From NCBI GenBank assembly GCA_933228895.1, contig OW121852.1:124305544-124369543 (forward strand): a stretch of DNA of 64,000 nt, in the 5' to 3' direction. Under the pieces are notes generated by a model. It was not told where the DNA came from, searched no databases, and worked only from the letters and a program-made list of their open reading frames with translations. A program made the position numbers and the translations under genes. The DNA comes from Platycnemis pennipes (taxonomy: Eukaryota; Arthropoda; Insecta; Odonata; Platycnemididae). This document shows positions 1 through 9,113 of the stretch, piece by piece (position 1 is the first letter of the stretch; each line of letters opens with the position of its first letter).

Positions 1-20
1 AAAAGTAACCTGTTTACTTG

Positions 21-165
21 TCTGCAGTTCAGTTCACCAAACTTTATGCAAAACATCCTAGCAAAATAAAAAAATCCACTTCTCAGGATTCCACTCAAAC
101 TTCAATTTTTTCATCTGAATTCATTTCCACCGCTGTTTCTTAGGTAAAATTAACCATTTTACTTG
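21..165 (+). repeat. Representative complete monomer (145 bp)
   Basis: This is the first complete unit, counted from TCTGC to the base before the next TCTGC at 166. It contains two A/T tracts, an A-rich one near 66-74 and a T-rich one near 105-110. TGAATTCA at 117-124 is an 8-bp perfect palindrome that includes an EcoRI site. Short internal direct repeats are visible: CAGTT twice at 24-33, GCAAAA-type blocks about 13 bp apart at 48-66, and TGAATT twice in the 3' third of typical monomers. The length is close to the 147 bp of a nucleosome core, which is common among centromeric satellites. Unit phase is arbitrary because the array has no natural start. Confidence 0.9.
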
Positions 166-1180
166 TCTGCAGTTCAGTTCACCAAAATTTATGCAAAACA
201 TCCTAGCAAAATAGAAAAATCCACATCTCAGGCTTCCACTCAAACTTGAATATTTTCATCTGAATTCATTTCTTACACTTATTTTTAGCTAAAATTAACC
301 ATTTTACTTGTCTGAGGTTCAGTTCACCAAAATTTATGCAAAACATCCTAGCAAAATGAAAAAATCCACTTCTCAGACATCCATTTAAACTTTTATTTTT
401 GCATCTGAATTCATTTCTCCCGCTGATTTTTACCTAAAATTAACAATTTCGCCCGTCCTCAGCTCAGTTCACCGAATTTGAAGTAAAACATCCTAGCAAA
501 ATAAAAAAATCCACTTCTCAGGCTTCTACTCAAACTTGAATTTTTTTATCTGAATTCATTTTTCCGCTGTTTTTTTAGCTAAAATTAACCATTTCGCCCG
601 TCTGCAGTTCAGTTCACCAAAATTTATGCAAAACATCCTAGCAAAATAAAAAAATCCAGTTCTCAGGCTTCCACTCAAACTTGATTTTTTTCATCTGAAT
701 TTGTTTCTCCCGCTGCTTTTTATCTAAAATTCACCTTTTCGTCAGTCTTCCGCTCAGTTCACTAAAATTATGCAAAACATCCTAGCAAAATAAAAAAATC
801 CACTTCTCAGGCTTACACTCAAACTTGATTTTTTCATCTGAATTCATTTCTCACGCTGATTGTTATCTAAAATTAACCATTTCGCCCGATTGCAGCTAAG
901 TTCACCAAAATTAATGAAAAACATCCTAGCAAAATAAAAAAATCCACTTCTCATGCTTCCACTCAAACCTAATTTTTTTCACCTGAATTCATTTCTCACA
1001 CTGATTTAAATCTAAAATTAAACATTTCGCCCGATTGCAGCTCAGTTCACCAAAATTTATGCAAAGTATCGTATTAAAATAAAAAATCCACTTCTCAGGC
1101 TTCCACTCAAACTTGAATTTTTTCATCTGAATTCATTTTTCTCACTGTTTTTTACCTAAAATTAACCATTTCGCCCGTCT

Positions 1181-1225
1181 GCAGCTCAGTTCACCAAATT
1201 TCAAGTAAAATATCCTAGCAAAATA
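1181..1225 (+). repeat. Monomer subfamily d marker (CCAAATTTCAAGTAAAAC)
   Basis: Subfamily d has ACCAAATTTCAAGTAAAAC in place of ACCAAAATTTATGCAAAAC and is usually preceded by TTCTCACTGTTTTTTACC. A sister form with GAAG instead of CAAG (AATTTGAAGTAAAACATCC) occurs near 475, 1775, 10300 and 14205. Subfamily d monomers carry the P and Q diagnostic differences described for the higher-order repeats. Confidence 0.85.
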
Positions 1226-1574
1226 AAAAATCCACTTCTCAGGCTTCCACTCAAACTTGAATTTTTTCATCTGAATTCATTTCTCCCGCTTCTTTATATC
1301 TAAAATTAACATTTTCGTCAGTCTGCCGCTCAGTTCACCAATATGTATGCAAAACATCCTACCAAATTAAAAAAATCCACTTCTCAGGCTTCCACCCAAA
1401 CTTGAACTTTTTCATTTGAATTCAATTCTACCACTGTTTCTTAGGTAAAAGTAACCAGTTTACTTGTCTGCAGTTCAGTTCACCAAAATGTATGCAAAAC
1501 ATCCTAGCAAAATAAAAAAATCCACATCTCAGGCTTCTAATCAAGGTTGAATTTTTTCATCTGAATTCATTTCT

Positions 1575-1620
1575 CCTGCTGATTTTTAACGAAAATTAAC
1601 CAATTCGCCCTTGTGCAGCT
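1575..1620 (+). repeat. Monomer subfamily e marker (TTTTTAACGAAAATTAACCA)
   Basis: Subfamily e reads GATTTTTAACGAAAATTAAC followed by CAATTCGCCCTTGTGCAG. In the higher-order units it is followed by a TGTATGCGAAACATCC monomer. One variant, GATTTTTTACG, at 4469, 7500, 22825 and 29902, marks one lineage of higher-order units. The TTTTTAACG form at 11401 and 36979 marks another. Confidence 0.8.
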
Positions 1621-2180
1621 CAGTTCACCAAAATGTATGCGAAACATCCTTGCAAAATTAAAAAATCCACTTCTCAGGCTTCCACTCAAACTTGAATTTT
1701 TTCATCTGAATTCATTTCTCCCGCTGTTTTTTAGCTAAAATTAACCATTTCGCCCGTCTGCAGCTCAGTTCACCAAATTTGAAGTAAAACATCCTTGCAA
1801 AATAAAAAAATCCACTTCTCAGGCTTCCACTCAAACTTGAATTTTTTCATCTGAATTAATTTCTCGCGCTGTTTTTTACTAAAATTAATATTTCACCCGT
1901 CTGCAGTTCAGTTCACCAAAATTTATGCAAAATATCCTTGCAAAATAAAAAAATCTACTTCTCAGGCTTCCACTCAAACTTGAATTTTTTCATCTGAATT
2001 CAATTCTCCCGCTGTTATTTAGCTAAAATTAACCATTTCGCCCGTCTGCAGTTCAGTTCACCAAACTTTATGCAAAACATCCTAGCAAAATAAAAAAATC
2101 CAGTTCTCAGGCTTCCACTCAAACTTGAATTTTTTCATCTGAATTCATTTCTCCTGCTGCTTTTTATCTAAAATTCACCT

Positions 2181-2203
2181 TTTCGTCAGTCTGCCGCTCA
2201 GTT
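2181..2203 (+). repeat. Monomer subfamily b marker (TTCGTCAGTCTGCCGCTC)
   Basis: Subfamily b replaces the usual TTCGCCCGTCTGCAGCTC with TTCGTCAGTCTGCCGCTC and is usually preceded by CTTTTTATCTAAAATTCACC. The change removes the PstI site, so b monomers would be skipped by PstI. Copies appear near 745, 1318, 3050, 3775, 4070, 5075 and throughout the array, including the divergent right flank (for example 58830 and 59120). The subfamily therefore predates the recent higher-order amplifications. Confidence 0.85.
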
Positions 2204-2304
2204 CACCAAAATTAATGCAAAACATCCTAGCAAAATAAAAAAATCCACTTCTCAGGCTTCCACTCAATCTTGAATTTTTTCATCTGAATTCATTTATACC
2301 GCTG

Positions 2305-2345
2305 TTTCTTAGGTAAAATTAACCATTTTACTTGTCTGCAGTTCA
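2305..2345 (+). repeat. Monomer subfamily a marker (AGGTAAAATTAACC ... TTTTACTTG)
   Basis: Subfamily a carries TTTCTTAGGTAAAATTAACC followed by CCATTTTACTTGTCTGCAG. The more common form at this position is CCATTTCGCCCGTCTGCAG. The two 19-mers differ at four positions, all C-to-T or G-to-A transitions, including conversion of the CG pair to TA. Further examples lie near 130-170, 3900-3930, 5340-5375, 8380-8405 and 62140-62165. The type recurs at fixed places within each higher-order unit. Confidence 0.85.
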
Positions 2346-2586
2346 GTTCACCAAAATTTATGCAAAACATCCTAGCAAAATAGAAAAATCCACATCTCAG
2401 GCTTCCACTAAAACTTGAATTTTTTCATCTGAATTCATTTCTTACACTTATTTTTAGCTAAAATTAACCATTTTACTTGTCTGAGGTTCAGTTCACCAAA
2501 ATTTATGCAAAACATACTAGCAAAATGAAAAAATCCACTTCTCAGGCATCCATTTAAACTTTTATTTTTACATCTGAATTCATTTT

Positions 2587-2655
2587 TCCCGCTATTTTTT
2601 ATCGAAAATTAATAAAATCTCTAGTCTGCAGTTCAGTTCACAAAACTTTATGCAA
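2587..2655 (+). repeat. Monomer subfamily f marker (TATTTTTTATCGAAAATTAA)
   Basis: Subfamily f reads CCCGCTATTTTTTATCGAAA followed by TTAATAAAATCGCTAGTCTG (CTCTAG in some copies) and TTCACAAAACTTTATG. It lies directly after the g-type monomer in every higher-order unit, for example near 6625, 9955, 13855, 25140, 28455, 32210, 35535, 39430, 42180, 45070, 47670, 54310 and 56925. A looser relative is at about 63715-63780. Confidence 0.8.
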
Positions 2656-3500
2656 AATATCCTAGTAAAATAAAAAAATCCACATCTCAGGCTTACACTC
2701 CAACTTTTTTTTTCATCTGAATTCATTTCTCCTGCTGATTTTTAACGAAAATTAACCAATTCGCCCTTGTGCAGCTCAGTTCACTAAAATTTATGCAAAA
2801 TATCCTAGCAAAATAAAAAAATTTACTTCTCAGGCTTCCAGTCAAACTTGAATTTTTTTATCTGAATTCATTTTTCCGCAGTTTTTTTAGCTAAAATTAA
2901 CCATTTCGCCCGTCTGCAGTTCAGTTCACCAAAATTTATGCAAAACATCCTAGCAAAATAAAAAAATCCAGTTCTCAGGCTTCCACTCAAACTTGAATTT
3001 TTTCATCCTAATTCATTTCTCCCGCTGCTTTTTATCTAAAATTCACCTTTTCGTCAGTCTGCCGCTCAGTTCACCAAAATTTATGCAAAACATCCTAGCA
3101 AAATAAAAAAAATCCACTTCTCAGGCTTACACTCAAACTTGATTTTTCATCTGAATTCATTTCTCACGCTGATTGATATCTAAAATTAACCATTTCGCCC
3201 GATCGCAGCTAAGTTCACCAAAATTAATGAAAAAATTCCTATTAAAATAAAAAAATCCACTTCTCATGCGTCCACTCAAACCTGAATTTTTTCACCTGAA
3301 TTCATTTCTCACACTGATTTAAATCTAAAATTAACCATTTCGCCCGTTTGCAGCTCAGTTCACCAAATGTCAAGTAAAACATCCTAGCAAAATAAAAAAA
3401 TCCACTTCTCAGGCTTCCACTCAAACCTAAATTTTTTCACCTGAATTCATTTCTCACACTGATGGTTATCTAAAATTAACCATTTCGCCCGTTTGCAGCT

Positions 3501-3544
3501 CATTTCACCAAAATTTATGCAATACATCGTAGTAAAATAAAAAA
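3501..3544 (+). repeat. Monomer subfamily c marker (GCAATACATCGTAGTAAAAT)
   Basis: Subfamily c has GCAATACATCGTAGTAAAAT in place of GCAAAACATCCTAGCAAAAT. The A tract that follows is usually one base shorter, and the monomer is commonly preceded by CACACTGATTTAAATC. Runs of two to four c monomers occur together, for example near 5395-5720, 6100-6290, 8565-8885 and 9430-9610. The type is present in both the HOR blocks and the right flank (58140, 58720, 59875, 60460, 61035). Confidence 0.85.
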
Positions 3545-5384
3545 TCCACTTCTCATGCTTCCACTCAAACCTGAATTTTTTCACCTGAATTCATTTCTCA
3601 CACTGATTTAAATCTAAAATTAACCATTTTGCACGTTTGCAGCTCAGTTCACCAAAATTTATGCAAAACATCGTATTAAAATAAAAAATCCACTTCTCAG
3701 GCTTCCACTCAAACTTGAATTTTTTCATCTAAATTTATTTCTCCCGCTGCTTTTTATCTAAAATTAACCTTTTCGTCAGTCTGCCGCTCAGTTCACCAAA
3801 ATTTATGCAAAACATCCTAGCAGATTAAAAAAATCCACTTCTCAGGCTTCCACTAAATCTTGAATTTTTTCATCTGAATTCATTTATACCGCTGTTTCTT
3901 AGGTAAAATTAACCATTTTACTTGTCTGCAGTTCAGTTCACCAAAATTTATGCAAAACATCCAAGCAAAATAAAAAAATCCACTTCTCAGGCTTCCACTC
4001 AAACTTGAATTTTTTCATCTGAATTCATTTCTAGCGCTGCTTTTTATCTAAAATTCACCTTTTCGTCAGTCTTCCGCTCAGTTCACCAAAATTTATTAAA
4101 AACATCCTAGCAAAATAAAAAAATCCACTTCTCAGGCTTCCACTCAAACTTAATTTTTTCATCTGAATTCATTTCTCACACTGATTGTTATCTAAAACTA
4201 ACCATTTCGCCCGATTGCAGCTAAGTTCACCAAAATTAATGAAAAACATCCTAGCAAAATAAAAAAATCCACCTCTCATGCTTCCACTCAAACCTGAATT
4301 TTTTCACTTGAATTCATTTCTCACACTGATTTAAATCTAAAATTATTCATTTCGCCCGTTTGCAGCTCAGTTCACCAAAATTTATGCAAAACATCGTATT
4401 AAAATAAAAAATCCACTTCTCAGGCTTCCACCCAAACTTGAATTTTTTCATCTGAATTCATTTCTCCTGCTGATTTTTTACGAAAATTAACCAATTCGCC
4501 CTTGTGCAGCTCAGTTCACCAAAATGTATGCGAAACATCCTAGCAAAAATAAAAAATCCACTTCTCAGGCTTCCACTCAAACTTGAATTTATTCATCTGA
4601 ATTCATTTCTCCCGCTGTTTTTTACCTAAAATTAACCATTTTGCCCGATTGCAGCTAACTTCACCAAAATTAATGAAAAATATCCTAACAAAATAAAAAA
4701 ATCCACTTCTCATGCTTCCACTCAAACCTGAAATTTTTCACCTGAATTCATTTCTCACACTGATTATATCTAAAATTAACCATTTCGCCCGTTTGCAGCT
4801 CAGTTCACCAAAATTTATGCAATACATCGTAGTAAAATAAAAAATCCACTTTTCAGACTTCCACTCAAACTTGAATTTTTTCTTCTGAATTCAGTTTTCT
4901 CACTGTTTTTTACCTAAAATTAATTATTTCGCCCGTCTGCAGCTCAGTTCACCAAATTTCAAGTAAAACATCCTACCAAAATAAAAAAATCCACTTCTCA
5001 GGCTTCCACTCAAATTGGAATTTTTTCATCTGTATTCATTTCTCCCGCTTCTTTATATCTAAAATTAACCTTTTCGTCAGTCTGCCGCTCAGTTCACCAA
5101 AATTTATGCAAAACATCCTAGCAAATTAAAAAAATCCTCTTCTCAGGCTTCCACTCAATCTTGAATTTTTTCATCTGAATTCATTTAAACCGCTGTTTCT
5201 CAGGTAAAATTAACCATTTTACTTTTCTGCAGTTCAGTTCACCAAAATTTATGCAAAACATCCTAGCAAAATAAAAAAATCCACTTCTCAGGCTTCCACT
5301 CAAACTTGAATTTTTTCATCTGAATTCATTTATACCGCTGTTTCTTAGGTAAAATTAACCATTTTACTTGTCTGCAGTTCAGTT

Positions 5385-5405
5385 CACCAAAATTTATGCA
5401 ATACA
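5385..5405 (+). other. Single-monomer deletion point in left copy
   Basis: Here TTTACTTGTCTGCAG and CACCAAAATTTATGC lead straight into AATACATCGTAG. At 23745-23890 the right copy has an additional monomer at this place, with CTTCTTAGGCTTCCAATC and a seven-T tract. That insertion changes the copy-to-copy offset from 18356 to 18501 bp, by 145 bp. The same monomer is also present at 8425-8570 within this copy. Confidence 0.8.
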
Positions 5406-6546
5406 TCGTAGTAAAATAAAAAATCCACTTCTCATGCTTCCACTCAAACCTGAATTTTTTCACCTGAATTCATTTCTCACACTGATTTAAATCTAAAATT
5501 AACCATTTCGCCCATTTGCAGCTCAGTTCACCAAAATTTATGCAATACATCGTAGTAAAATAAAAAATCCACTTCTCATGCTTCCACTCAAACCTGAATT
5601 TTTTCACCTTTATTCATTTCTCACACTGATTTAAATCTAAAATTAAACATTTCGCCCGTTTGCAGCTCAGTTCACCAAAATTTATGCAATACATCTTAGT
5701 AAAATAAAAAATCCACTTTCAGGCTTCTACTGAAACTTGAATTTTTTCATCTGAATTCATTTTTCTCACTGTTTTTTACCTAAAATTAACCATTTCGCCC
5801 GTCTGCAGCTGAGTTCACCAAATTTCAAGTAAAACATCCTACCAAAATAAAAAAATCCACTTCTCAGGCTTCCAGTCAAACTTGAATTTTTTCATCTGAA
5901 TTCATTTCTACCGGTTTCTTAGGTAAAATTAACCATTACGCCCGTCTGCAGTTCAGTTCAACAAAATTTATGCAAAATATCCTAGCAAAATAAAAAAATC
6001 CACTTCTCATGCTTCCACTCAAACCTGAATTTTTTCAACTGAATTCATTTCTCACACTGATTTAAATCTAAAATTACCATTTCGCACGTTTGCAGCTCAG
6101 TTCACCAAATTTTATGCAATACATCGTAGTAAAATAAAAAATCCACTTCTCATGCTTCCACTCAACCCTGAATTTTTTCACCTGAATTCATTTCTCACAC
6201 TGATTTAAATCTAAAATTAACCATTTCGCCCGTTTGTAGCTCAGTTCACCAAAATTTATGCAATACATCGTAGTAAAATAAAATATCCACTTCTCAGGCT
6301 TCCACTCAAACTTGAATTTTTTCATCTGAATTCATTTTTCTCACTGTTTTTTACCTAAAATTAACCATTTCGCCCGTCTGCAGCTCAGTTCACCAAATTT
6401 CAAGTAAAACATCCTGGCACAATAAAAAAATCCTCTTCTCAGGCTTCCAATCAAACTTGAATTTTTTCATCGGAATTCATTTCTTACACTTATTTTTAGC
6501 TAAAATTAACCATTTTACTTGTCTGAGGTTCAGTTCACCAAAATGT

Positions 6547-6575
6547 ATGCTAAGCATCCTAGCAAAATGAAAAAA
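6547..6575 (+). repeat. Monomer subfamily g landmark (ATGCTAAGCATCCTAGC)
   Basis: The motif TGTATGCTAAGCATCCTAGC occurs once per higher-order subunit and makes a clean ruler. ATGCTAAGC starts at 6547, 9869, 13768, 25048, 28370, 32125, 35447, 39348, 42094, 44983, 47584 and 54228. Successive gaps are 3322, 3899, 11280, 3322, 3755, 3322, 3901, 2746, 2889, 2601 and 6644 bp. The equivalent monomer at about 56825 reads TTTATGCAAAACATCC, so the GCTAAGC change is absent from the right flank. Confidence 0.9.
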
Positions 6576-8008
6576 TCCACTTCTCAGGCATCCATTTAAA
6601 CTTTTATTTTTACATCTGAATTCATTTTTCCCGCTATTTTTTATCGAAAATTAATAAAATCGCTAGTCTGCAGTTCAGTTCACAAAACTTTATGTAAAAT
6701 ATCCTAGTAAAATAAAAAAATCCACATCTCAGGCTTACACTCTAACTTTTTTTTTTCATCTGAATTCATTTCTCCTGCTGATTTTTAACGAAAATTAACA
6801 AATTCGCCCTTGTGCAGGTCAGTTCACCAAAATTTATGCAAAACATCATAGCAAAATAAAAAAATTTACTTCTCAGGCTTCCACTAAATCTTGAATTTTT
6901 TCATCTGAATTCATTTATACCGCTGTTTCTTAGGTAAAATTAACCATTTTACTTGTCTGCAGTTCAGTTCACCAAAATTTATGCAAAACATCCAAGCAAA
7001 ATAAAAAAATCCACTTCTCAGGCTTCCACTCAAACTTGAATTTTTTCATCTGAATTCATTTCTAGCGCTGCTTTTTATCTAAAATTCACCTTTTCGTCAG
7101 TCTGCCGCTCAGTTCACCAAAATTTATTAAAAACATCCTAGCAAAATAAAAAAATCCACTTCTCTGGCTTCCACTCAAACTTAATTTTTTCATCTGAATT
7201 CATTTCTCACACTGATTGTTATCTAAAACTAACAATTTCGCCCGATTGCAGCTAAGTTCACCAAAATTAATGAAAAACATCCTAGCAAAATAAAAAAATC
7301 CACCTCTCATGCTTCCACTCAAAACTGAATTTTTTCACTTGAATTCATTTCTCACACTGATTTAAATCTAAAATTATTCATTTCGCCCGTTTGCAGCTCA
7401 GTTCACCAAAATTTATGCAAAACATCGTATTAAAATAAAAAATCCACTTCTCAGGCTTCCACCCAAACTTGAATTTTTTCATCTGAATTCATTTCTCCTG
7501 CTGATTTTTTACGAAAATTAACAAATTCGCCCTTGTGCAGCTCAGTTCACCAAAATGTATGCGAAACATCCTAGCAAAAATAAATAATCCACTTCTCAGG
7601 CTTCCACTCAAACTTGAATTTATTCATCTGAATTCATTTCTCCCGCTGTTTTTTACCTAAAATTAACCATTTTGCCCGATTGCAGCTAACTTCACCAAAA
7701 TTAATGAAAAACATCCTAGCAAAATAAAAAAATCCACTTCTCATGCTTCCACTCAAACCTGAAATTTTTCACCTGAATTCATTTCTCACACTGATTATAT
7801 CTAAAATTAACCATTTCGCCCGTTTGCAGCTCAGTTCACCAAAATTTATGCAATACATCGTAGTAAAATAAAAAATACACTTTTCAGACTTCCACTCAAA
7901 CTTGAATTTTTTCTTCTGAATTCAGTTTTCTCACTGTTTTTTACCTAAAATTAATTATTTCGCCCGTCTGCAGCTCAGTTCACCAAATTTCAAGTAAAAC
8001 ATCCTACC

Positions 8009-8020
8009 AAAAAAAAAAAA
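8009..8020 (+). repeat. Uninterrupted 12-A tract, HOR marker
   Basis: Most monomers have an A tract broken by a T (AAAATAAAAAAATCC). Here the T is an A, giving 12 consecutive A. The same variant lies at 26510-26521 and 33587-33598, the exact equivalent positions in the other copies. It is therefore an inherited marker, not an isolated sequencing error. The other lineage (about 11910, 37490, 49625, 52370) keeps the T. Confidence 0.75.
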
Positions 8021-9091
8021 TCCACTTCTCAGGCTTCCACTCAAATTGGAATTTTTTCACCTGTATTCATTTCTCCCGCTTCTTTATATCTAAAATTAAC
8101 CTTTTCGTCAGTCTGCCGCTCAGTTCACCAAAATATTTGCAAAACATCCTAGCAAATTAAAAAAATCCTCTTCTCAGGCTTCCACTCAATCTTGAATTTT
8201 TTCATCTGAATTCATTTAAACCGCTGTTTCTTAGGTAAAATTAACCATTTTACTTTTCTGCAGTTCAGTTCACCAAAATTTATGCAAAACATCCTAGCAA
8301 AATAAAAAAATCCACTTCTCAGGCTTCCACTCAAACTTGAATTTTTTCATCTGAATTCATTTATACCGCTGTTTCTTAGGTAAAATTAACCATTTTACTT
8401 GTCTGCAGTTCAGTTCACCAAAATTTATGCAAAACATCCTAGCAAAATAAAAAAATCCACTTCTTAGGCTTCCAATCAAACTTGATTTTTTTCATCTGAA
8501 TTCATTTCTCACACTGATTGTTATCTAAAAGTAACCATTTCGCCCGTTTGCAGCTCAGTTCACCAAAATTTATGCAATACATCGTAGTAAAATAAAAAAT
8601 CCACTTCTCATGCTTCCACTCAAACCTGAATTTTTTCACCTGAATTCATTTCTCACACTGATTTAAATCTAAAATTAACCATTTCGCCCATTTGCAGCTC
8701 AGTTCACCAAAATTTATGCAATACATCGTAGTAAAATAAAAAATCCACTTCTCATGCTTCCACTCAAACCTGAATTTTTTCACCTTTATTCATTTCTCAC
8801 ACTGATTTAAATCTAAAATTAAACATTTCGCCCGTTTGCAGCTCAGTTCACCAAAATTTATGCAATACATCTTAGTAAAATAAAAAATTCACTTTTCAGG
8901 ATTCTACTGAAACTTGAATTTTTTCATCTGAATTCATTTTTCTCACTGTTTTTTACCTAAAATTAACCATTTCGCCCGTCTGCAGCTGAGTTCACCAAAT
9001 TTCAAGTAAAACATCCTACCAAAAGAAAAAAATCCACTTCTCAGGCTTCCAGTCAAACTTGAATTTTTTCATCTGAATTCATTTCTCCCGC

Positions 9092-9113
9092 TTCTTTATA
9101 TCTCAAATTAACC
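9092..9113 (+). repeat. Monomer subfamily h landmark (TTCTTTATATCTCAAATTAA)
   Basis: A CTCAAATT variant of the common TTCTTTATATCTAAAATTAA monomer. It starts at 9092, 12992, 27593, 34670, 38571, 41317, 44206, 46807, 50708 and 53451. The gaps are 3900, 14601, 7077, 3901, 2746, 2889, 2601, 3901 and 2743 bp, matching the independent ruler from the g landmark. The h monomer is absent from the other half-units near 5890, 24400 and 31480, where the sequence runs directly into ACCGGTTTCTTAGG. This is a one-monomer presence or absence difference. Confidence 0.88.

Noticed and set aside
2035..2055. CENP-B-box-like match: reverse strand of CCCGTCTGCAGCTCA fits 7 of the 9 fixed positions of TTCGNNNNANNCGGG
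   Set aside because: The two mismatches fall in the essential TTCG half. A 7/9 match somewhere in a 145-bp monomer on two strands is expected by chance with appreciable probability. The TTCAG subfamilies match only 6/9.
8009..8020. 12-A tract as a polyadenylation tail of a retroposed element
   Set aside because: It is a single T-to-A change within the normal A tract of the monomer, with satellite sequence continuing in phase on both sides.
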